Shown here one piece after another: positions 6,823-11,138 of a DNA stretch of 11,138 bases. The stretch comes from an uncultured Saprospiraceae bacterium (GTDB lineage: Bacteria > Bacteroidota > Bacteroidia > Chitinophagales > Saprospiraceae): the NCBI GenBank assembly GCA_905479665.1, contig CAJQNM010000664.1:1-11138 (forward strand). Direction: 5' to 3'. Below the pieces are notes generated by a model. It did no database searches and was not told the DNA's origin. It was given only the letters and a program-made list of their open reading frames with translations. A program made the translations under genes and the position numbers. Within the stretch, counting starts at the first letter, position 1, and each line of letters opens with the position of its first letter.

Positions 6823-9800
6823 TTACCGATCTACCTCTAGCTGGCCAGGCCTGCGCTTCACCAAAAGTGATTGCTCTCTGGTTATTCTCTTTGACAAATC
6901 TCGTGCAATCGTAAATCGGATCGTAGCTCCTCCGCTCGCCCCTTGCGGTATGACTTCGATTTTTCCAAAGTGCTGCTCGATGATCTTCTTTGAAATCGCT
7001 AGCCCCATGCCAGAGCCATCGTACTTATCCGAGCTGTGTAGCTTTTGAAATAACAAGAAGACTTTGTCTGCATATTTCTCCTCTATGCCAATCCCATTGT
7101 CACTAATTTCAAAAATCCAGTACTTGGAGCTTCTGTCACAGTCAATCAAGATCCTTGGTGACTCGTCTTCTTTTCGAAACTTCAAGCTATTGTTCAGTAG
7201 ATTCAGAAATAGCTGTCGCAGTTTAATCGTATCTCCCTCTAAGTCTTCGGGCAAATTTTGCCATCGGATCTGGGCTCGACATTCATCCATTTCTGGTTGT
7301 AGATCTTGCAAGACACTTTCCAACAACCGCTCGAAATCGACTGTTCTAAGACTTATTTTTTCTTGATTAACTCGCGAATAGACAAGCAAGTCGTCAATCA
7401 GATCCATCATGTTCTTCGAGCTCTCGAGAATAATATCCAGAAAATGATTTTCTCTTTCCGAGAGCTTCTCATTTGCAGTCTTCTGCAACAAGTGAGCAAA
7501 GCTCCCGATGCTTCGAGCTGGGGCCTTCAGGTCATGGCTGGCGATGTAAGCAAAATTTTCCAGCTGTAAGTTTGATACGATATATCGCTCGAGTTCCTCG
7601 TTCTTGCCATTCAAATCTAATAGTTGATTTTGAATGGTCTGTTCGGCTTTTCTCTGTTCCGTCACGTCATTGAGAATTCGAACAACAAAAATGCTATCAT
7701 CCTGCTCCAACAAGCGCAGCACCCCTTCTGTATAAATCAACGTTTCGTCATCATGGCGAATAAGCCAAGAACCTGTCACCACTTGCTTTTGCAACAGCAT
7801 ATTGAGCTCCTCCTCTTTCTGTTGAGAAGATTTGTAAATGTCTGCCGGCATGATGTTGGCAATGGCCTCAGAAGTCGTGGTGACCTCATCATCAGAGCCC
7901 AACAGTTCATGCATGACCCTATTGCGGATCAAGATCTTCCCGTCCTTCAGGTTTATGTCTGATCGCTCAAATTCAAGAATGTCAATCCCATCAAAGGAGT
8001 TTGAAATTAGAGATTGGTAAATTGCTTTTTCTGTCTCCAGTTCCTTCTCTACTTGGAGCAATTCAGTGATGTCATTTTTCACAACAGTGATTTCGTCGTG
8101 CCCATCGGCAGATTTCCTGCTTTTTGCATATGCCTCGATCCAGAATGGTCGACCATCTTCTGAAAGTGCTTTAAATCTTTCCTTCTCCACTTCACCTGAC
8201 CGGATTGCTGAGCTGAAAAATACTTCTAGATTCTCTCGATGGTCTGGTGCTACATACCCCCAAACAGACCGATGGTCGCCCTTTGGTAGATCATGGGGAA
8301 CTCCAAAAATTTCTCTCGCACGAGGTGATGCATATAGAAACATGCCTTGGTCATTCAGAATACTGATTCCACTGGGCGACGACTCTACGATACTTCGATA
8401 TCTCGCCTGCGAAATTTCCAGTCTTCGTTTGGCGATCACCTGTGCAGATACATCTGCGTAGCAGACCAGCAATCCAGTACGATGCCCTTTCGAATCAAAG
8501 AGCGCTCTTGCCGCCCCCTGAACATGCTGCACCTTTCCATCCTGCGACATGCCAGATTGGAAAGTAAGTGGACGAGCTTCATCAGAAATCAAATCCGCCA
8601 ATTCGCTTTTGATCCGCCTTCGGTCTTTTTCTATGACCAGCTCGAAGAAATCATTTATTTTTTGCGAAAGCTTGATTCCATGAATCTCCAATATTCGCTT
8701 CGAAAGAAACTCAACTTGGAAGTTTTCGTCAAGTTGAATAATGCCCGCTGGTGATGTATCAATGAGCGATCGGTTCTTAGCCTCAGCGGCTTCAAGTGCA
8801 GCCTCCGATCTCCTCCGTTGAGTGAGGTCAACAATCGTGGCCAGTATACGACGAATGCTTCCGTCCCCGCGAACCAGTCTATGTAAAGTGATCTCTGCAG
8901 GAATAAGATGACCTTCCTTATGCACGAGATGAGATTGCCAGTGTAGCTCATTTTTTGTGCCCTCTATCAGTAGTTCCCCTTGTTGCTTCAATTTTTCGTG
9001 CTCTTCGGGAAGGTGCATGAGCAGTGGATTCTTGCCAATTAGTTCGTCGCTTTTGTAACCAAGCATATCTGCCAAATAGGGATTGACCTGGGTGAGCTCA
9101 TAATCCTTTGCTAATGCTAGGCCCACACTCGAGCGATCAAAAATCGTCCTCAGTTCCTCCCTTGAATCAAAGATCTCCTGCGCTGCTTTTTCTTCTGCAG
9201 TGACATCCCGAATCACCTCTCGGTAACCAATAAGTTCTTTGGCTTCATCGTAGCGAACCACGGTATTCGCTGCCACATGAATGATCTCCCCCTGAGGATC
9301 GCGAACACGAAAGCGTACATCTTTTGTGCATCCTTTTTCAGCCAGATCTTGACGGTTCTGTATGATAATGTGTCGATCTTCCTCCAAGACTGTCTCATAT
9401 GGATGCTGATCAGAATTACTGATATCTAAAAATCGCTCGATTGCACTGTTGGCCTTGATCAACTTGTGATCCTTATCAAAATGCATCACTACATCAAACG
9501 TGCTCTCAAATAGATCTCGATACTCATCTTGGGCAAGTTGGCTATTCCGATCTTTTTCAAATCTCCTAATCTGGGTTATGATCCAACTTTTGTAGTGCTG
9601 AGAAACTTTTAAAATCAATTCCAAATCAAGTGATCTATCACCCAGGACGGAAATATTGCCATTCACTTTAGAATTCGACTCCGGCATAAGGTCCAAGAAT
9701 GGAAGACCGAAGAAGTGAGTGGCACCGAGATCCTTAATCACCTGACAATCCGGAAAAGCCTCTGCAAGGCCCTCTTTGATAAGTACTGGCTCCCCCGACG

Positions 9801-10143
9801 TGTAAAGACTCTCACAAGGCTGATCATTCAGCCCAAGAACTATAGAAAAATCTGAAATGGTACCTGATTGAAGATAGGAGATAACTTCTATCTTGACATC
9901 CTGCTCAGCTCCAGATATCCATCGTCCCACATAGGCTTCCCTTACTCCTACATGCTTGGCAAGGGCAAGTAGAAAACAACTTAGCGCCTCTCGAGGATCT
10001 TCGTGAAAGATATCCCCATTAATTTCTGCAATTAATGAGGCAAATTGGTGTGGGTCATCTGCCCATGGCATCTTGTTGGTAAATGTACCATCTCGAGGTT
10101 GTTCAATCCCCGATACTTTCTTCAAAGATCTCATCTTACTCAT
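6823..10143 (-). CDS. Soluble multi-PAS sensor histidine kinase
   Basis: The 1106-residue protein shows, in order: a GAF-like domain (about 30-195, with FFGLPFLD and GNISVLGDR), five PAS domains (about 206-322, 327-446, 455-568, 579-696, 706-833, each ending in a PAC-like DVT/DLT/DVS/DIT block), a short helix, HisKA (863-930) with the phosphoacceptor His870 in ASHDLKAP, and HATPase_c (970-1085) with N box Asn984/Asn985, DNGIG (Asp1015) and GSGMGLAISKKI. All catalytic elements are present. I see no transmembrane helix or signal peptide, so it likely senses a cytoplasmic signal. There is no receiver domain, so phosphate must go to a separate regulator, for which the convergent REC-HTH protein (two bases between stop codons) is the obvious candidate. 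The PAS ligands cannot be named. The ATG at 10143 is chosen because the frame start fits; the ATG at residue 4 is an alternative. No Shine-Dalgarno is seen. Confidence 0.95.
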   Translation of the reverse strand: MSKMRSLKKVSGIEQPRDGTFTNKMPWADDPHQFASLIAEINGDIFHEDPREALSCFLLALAKHVGVREAYVGRWISGAEQDVKIEVISYLQSGTISDFSIVLGLNDQPCESLYTSGEPVLIKEGLAEAFPDCQVIKDLGATHFFGLPFLDLMPESNSKVNGNISVLGDRSLDLELILKVSQHYKSWIITQIRRFEKDRNSQLAQDEYRDLFESTFDVVMHFDKDHKLIKANSAIERFLDISNSDQHPYETVLEEDRHIIIQNRQDLAEKGCTKDVRFRVRDPQGEIIHVAANTVVRYDEAKELIGYREVIRDVTAEEKAAQEIFDSREELRTIFDRSSVGLALAKDYELTQVNPYLADMLGYKSDELIGKNPLLMHLPEEHEKLKQQGELLIEGTKNELHWQSHLVHKEGHLIPAEITLHRLVRGDGSIRRILATIVDLTQRRRSEAALEAAEAKNRSLIDTSPAGIIQLDENFQVEFLSKRILEIHGIKLSQKINDFFELVIEKDRRRIKSELADLISDEARPLTFQSGMSQDGKVQHVQGAARALFDSKGHRTGLLVCYADVSAQVIAKRRLEISQARYRSIVESSPSGISILNDQGMFLYASPRAREIFGVPHDLPKGDHRSVWGYVAPDHRENLEVFFSSAIRSGEVEKERFKALSEDGRPFWIEAYAKSRKSADGHDEITVVKNDITELLQVEKELETEKAIYQSLISNSFDGIDILEFERSDINLKDGKILIRNRVMHELLGSDDEVTTTSEAIANIMPADIYKSSQQKEEELNMLLQKQVVTGSWLIRHDDETLIYTEGVLRLLEQDDSIFVVRILNDVTEQRKAEQTIQNQLLDLNGKNEELERYIVSNLQLENFAYIASHDLKAPARSIGSFAHLLQKTANEKLSERENHFLDIILESSKNMMDLIDDLLVYSRVNQEKISLRTVDFERLLESVLQDLQPEMDECRAQIRWQNLPEDLEGDTIKLRQLFLNLLNNSLKFRKEDESPRILIDCDRSSKYWIFEISDNGIGIEEKYADKVFLLFQKLHSSDKYDGSGMGLAISKKIIEQHFGKIEVIPQGASGGATIRFTIARDLSKRITREQSLLVKRRPGQLEVDR

Positions 10144-10190
10144 TCACACCAATCTGTAAGGAGGTTTTCACACATGTTTCAGCCCATTTT

Positions 10191-10221
10191 TCAACATATA
10201 TTATCAATAAGACGTCTCAAA
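10191..10221 (-). promoter_or_regulatory. possible promoter of the histidine kinase gene
   Basis: On the minus strand a TTTG (10218-10221 on the plus strand, as CAAA) is followed after exactly 19 bases by TATGTTGA (10191-10198), a partial match (four of six fixed bases) to the -7 consensus TAnnTTTG. The spacing is that of Bacteroidota promoters. Transcription would begin near 10185, giving a leader of about 40 bases. The weak -7 match keeps confidence low. Confidence 0.3.
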
Positions 10222-10332
10222 TTCATGAAAGTCATCGACCGGCCCTCTACCGAACCTCTACAACATACGACGACCAAGCTGCTCTTTGAGGTGAAAAAGA
10301 ATACTATCAGCCTAAATGTAAGATGAGATTAT

Positions 10333-10340
10333 TACATTTG
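10333..10340 (+). promoter_or_regulatory. trp promoter -7 element (TAnnTTTG)
   Basis: TACATTTG is a perfect match to the Bacteroidota primary sigma factor -7 consensus TAnnTTTG. Transcription would start around 10345-10347, leaving only a few bases before the leader peptide ATGs at 10352 and 10355. No good TTG-type -33 element lies at the usual 19-21 base spacing, so the assignment rests on the -7 match and on its position directly before the leader peptide. Confidence 0.55.
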
Positions 10341-10351
10341 CTAGCGTGAAG

Positions 10352-10402
10352 ATGATGAATTCAAATTGGTGGTGGTCTACAGATGCCCAAGAGGTGGTGT
10401 GA
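10352..10402 (+). CDS. trpL: trp operon leader peptide with three consecutive Trp codons
   Basis: The short frame reads MMNSNWWWSTDAQEVV and ends at TGA (10400-10402). Three adjacent TGG codons (10367-10375) in a 16-residue peptide, just before a strong terminator hairpin and a Trp biosynthesis gene, are the hallmark of an attenuation leader peptide: its translation measures charged tRNA-Trp rather than making a useful product. A start at the second ATG (10355) would shorten it by one residue. AGCGTGAAG precedes the start, giving only weak Shine-Dalgarno character. Stalling on the Trp codons would cover the RNA to about 10385 and leave the antiterminator arm free, whereas finishing at the stop codon would cover it. 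The name trpL is by function and position, not by sequence similarity to the enterobacterial peptide. Confidence 0.85.
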   Translation: MMNSNWWWSTDAQEVV

Positions 10403-10442
10403 CCAGTCTACTGTTAAAAAATAATAACGGCTTGTCAGGCAC
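10397..10442 (+). promoter_or_regulatory. candidate antiterminator structure of the trp leader
   Basis: Two pairings would compete with the terminator. CTGTTA (10411-10416) can pair with TAACGG (10425-10430) across an 8-base A-rich loop (one G-U pair). GTGTGAC (10397-10403) can pair with GTCA and CAC (10434-10437 and 10440-10442), with a GG bulge. Together they sequester most of the 5' arm of the terminator (10426-10438). The upstream arm lies at and just after the leader stop codon, so a ribosome at the stop would block it and a ribosome on the Trp codons would not. A 5-bp pairing of 10373-10377 with 10401-10405 could serve as the 1:2 pause structure. Energies were not computed. Confidence 0.5.
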
Positions 10443-10463
10443 TCTGGCAAGCCGTTTTCTTTT
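10426..10463 (+). terminator. trp attenuator (rho-independent terminator)
   Basis: AACGGCTTG (10426-10434) and CAAGCCGTT (10448-10456) are perfect inverted repeats. The stem continues inward with TCAG/CTGG (one G-U pair) to a 5-base loop GCACT (10439-10443), making 13 base pairs. It runs directly into the T-tract TTTTCTTTT (10455-10463). This is a textbook intrinsic terminator, placed after the Trp-rich leader peptide and only six bases before the trpE ATG, so its role is regulated termination rather than the end of an operon. Confidence 0.92.
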
Positions 10464-10469
10464 GTAGTC

Positions 10470-11138
10470 ATGAAAAAAATACAAATACAAGCAGAGCATC
10501 GGCGTCTTCTTTCCGATACCTCGACACCCGTGAGCCTATATTTAGGTCTTCGGGAAAGGTTCTCGGTGATTTCTCTTTTAGAGAGCAACGATTCTCGTTC
10601 ATCCGAAAACAGCAATTCGATCATAGGTTTTGATCCCCTGCTGGTTGTACAGGTGATGGGAGGCGAAATAATCGCAAACCTAAATGGTGAAGAGGTGCAT
10701 CGCCAAGGTCTGACATCCCCCATGCAGCTCGCTGATGAATTTCAACGTCTGATGGATTGCCTGGAGATTGAAAATATCTCGGATGGACCGACCACCGGCT
10801 TTGTGGGTCATACATGCTTTGATGCCGTCCAGCACTTTGATACCATTGCATTCGACACGGGCAAGCGCGACATCGATATCCCCGACATGCACTATATTTT
10901 TTATCGATACTTTGTCACCATCGATCACTATCACGAGGTCTTACATCTCACCGAAAACCGCCTGCCAAGTGAGACATCGGATCTTGACGAAATGGAAAAA
11001 TTTATTTTTTCGCAGCAAGTACCTAAATCTGACTTTTCACTTCTTGGGGAGGAAACATCCAATCTCACTGACGAGGAGTATCGCCAACTCGTCTCACTCG
11101 GTAAGCATCACTGCAAAATTGGAGATGTATTTCAAATT
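10470..11138 (+). CDS. trpE: Anthranilate synthase component I, 3' end missing
   Basis: The frame is open from ATG at 10470 to the last base, giving the first 223 residues; the family is about 460-520 residues, so the catalytic chorismate-binding half lies mostly outside. TrpE converts chorismate, with ammonia from TrpG, to anthranilate, the first step of Trp synthesis. The N-terminal features fit: TPVSLYLGLRERF, then SLLESNDS, which is the LLES element of the Trp feedback-binding site, then NSNSIIGFDPL. The segment ends in GDVFQI, the conserved GD(V/I)FQ(V/I) entry to the catalytic domain. PabB is the main alternative, but the Trp leader and the LLES element favour TrpE. The gene begins six bases after the attenuator T-tract with no Shine-Dalgarno. 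Sequence regulation is by transcription attenuation and, by family, feedback inhibition by Trp. Confidence 0.93.
   Translation, partial: MKKIQIQAEHRRLLSDTSTPVSLYLGLRERFSVISLLESNDSRSSENSNSIIGFDPLLVVQVMGGEIIANLNGEEVHRQGLTSPMQLADEFQRLMDCLEIENISDGPTTGFVGHTCFDAVQHFDTIAFDTGKRDIDIPDMHYIFYRYFVTIDHYHEVLHLTENRLPSETSDLDEMEKFIFSQQVPKSDFSLLGEETSNLTDEEYRQLVSLGKHHCKIGDVFQI

Larger units (their letters stand above)
10144..10351. other. divergent intergenic region between kinase and trp leader
   Basis: This 208-base stretch separates the minus-strand kinase gene from the plus-strand trp leader. It holds the candidate kinase promoter (10191-10221) and the trp promoter box (10333-10340). It also contains a plus-strand AAGGAGG (10158-10164) nine bases before an ATG at 10174 that opens a 50-codon frame to 10326; I do not call this a gene. 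I see no clear inverted repeat that would mark an operator. Confidence 0.6.

Noticed and set aside
6815..6860. Shared bidirectional terminator at the convergent stop codons
   Set aside because: No stem-loop spans the two-base junction; CTGGCCAG at about 6840 is a short palindrome without a T-tract.
8066..8754. Plus-strand open frames of 131 and 135 codons opposite the kinase gene
   Set aside because: They are antisense to well-conserved PAS-coding sequence, overlap one another and show no recognisable domain; the kinase frame explains the region.
10361..10934. Minus-strand open frames of 76-120 codons opposite trpE and its leader
   Set aside because: They lie opposite the attenuator and the clear TrpE N-terminus, and their products are low-complexity or unlike any family.
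1..11138. Mobile element, CRISPR array, tRNA or rRNA
   Set aside because: No terminal inverted repeats, spaced direct repeats, transposase motifs or cloverleaf-like sequence were noticed by eye in any gap.

Overview
The window looks like chromosomal DNA of a member of the Bacteroidota, possibly Saprospiraceae- or Cytophaga-like (the rank below phylum is a guess). The evidence is a response regulator ending in the LuxR-like helix-turn-helix typical of this phylum, a HolA of Bacteroidota type, few Shine-Dalgarno sequences before the genes, and a perfect TAnnTTTG promoter element before the trp leader. It carries ordinary housekeeping and regulatory genes. I see no insertion sequence, phage gene, CRISPR array, tRNA or rRNA.

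Layout. Positions 2-991 (+) hold the 3' part of a BNR/Asp-box beta-propeller gene that begins before the window. A close-packed + strand series follows: a MocA/MobA-like nucleotidyltransferase (1022-1630, TTG start), ferrochelatase hemH (1671-2687), DNA polymerase III delta subunit holA (2677-3702, overlapping hemH by 11 bases) and polyphosphate kinase ppk1 (3714-5771, GTG start). After an 86-base gap comes a response regulator (5858-6820: REC, long coiled coil, LuxR-like HTH). It meets, tail to tail with two bases between the stop codons, a 1106-residue soluble hybrid-free histidine kinase (6823-10143, minus strand: GAF, five PAS, HisKA, HATPase). The two may be a cognate pair.

The divergent region 10144-10469 holds a possible kinase promoter and then a complete-looking transcription-attenuation control element: a TACATTTG promoter box, a 16-residue leader peptide with three consecutive Trp codons (MMNSNWWWSTDAQEVV), a candidate antiterminator pairing, and a perfect 9-bp (13-bp with the inner part) terminator hairpin with a T-tract. 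It lies directly before the truncated anthranilate synthase component I gene trpE (10470 to the window end), whose reading frame is open through the last base.

How the parts relate: hemH, holA and ppk1 probably share a transcript but serve unrelated pathways (haem, replication clamp loading, polyphosphate). The kinase/regulator pair appears to be a cytoplasmic sensor system with unknown signal. The trp region is the most informative part: its order and spacing fit ribosome-mediated attenuation, in which a ribosome stalled on the WWW codons lets the antiterminator form and trpE be transcribed.
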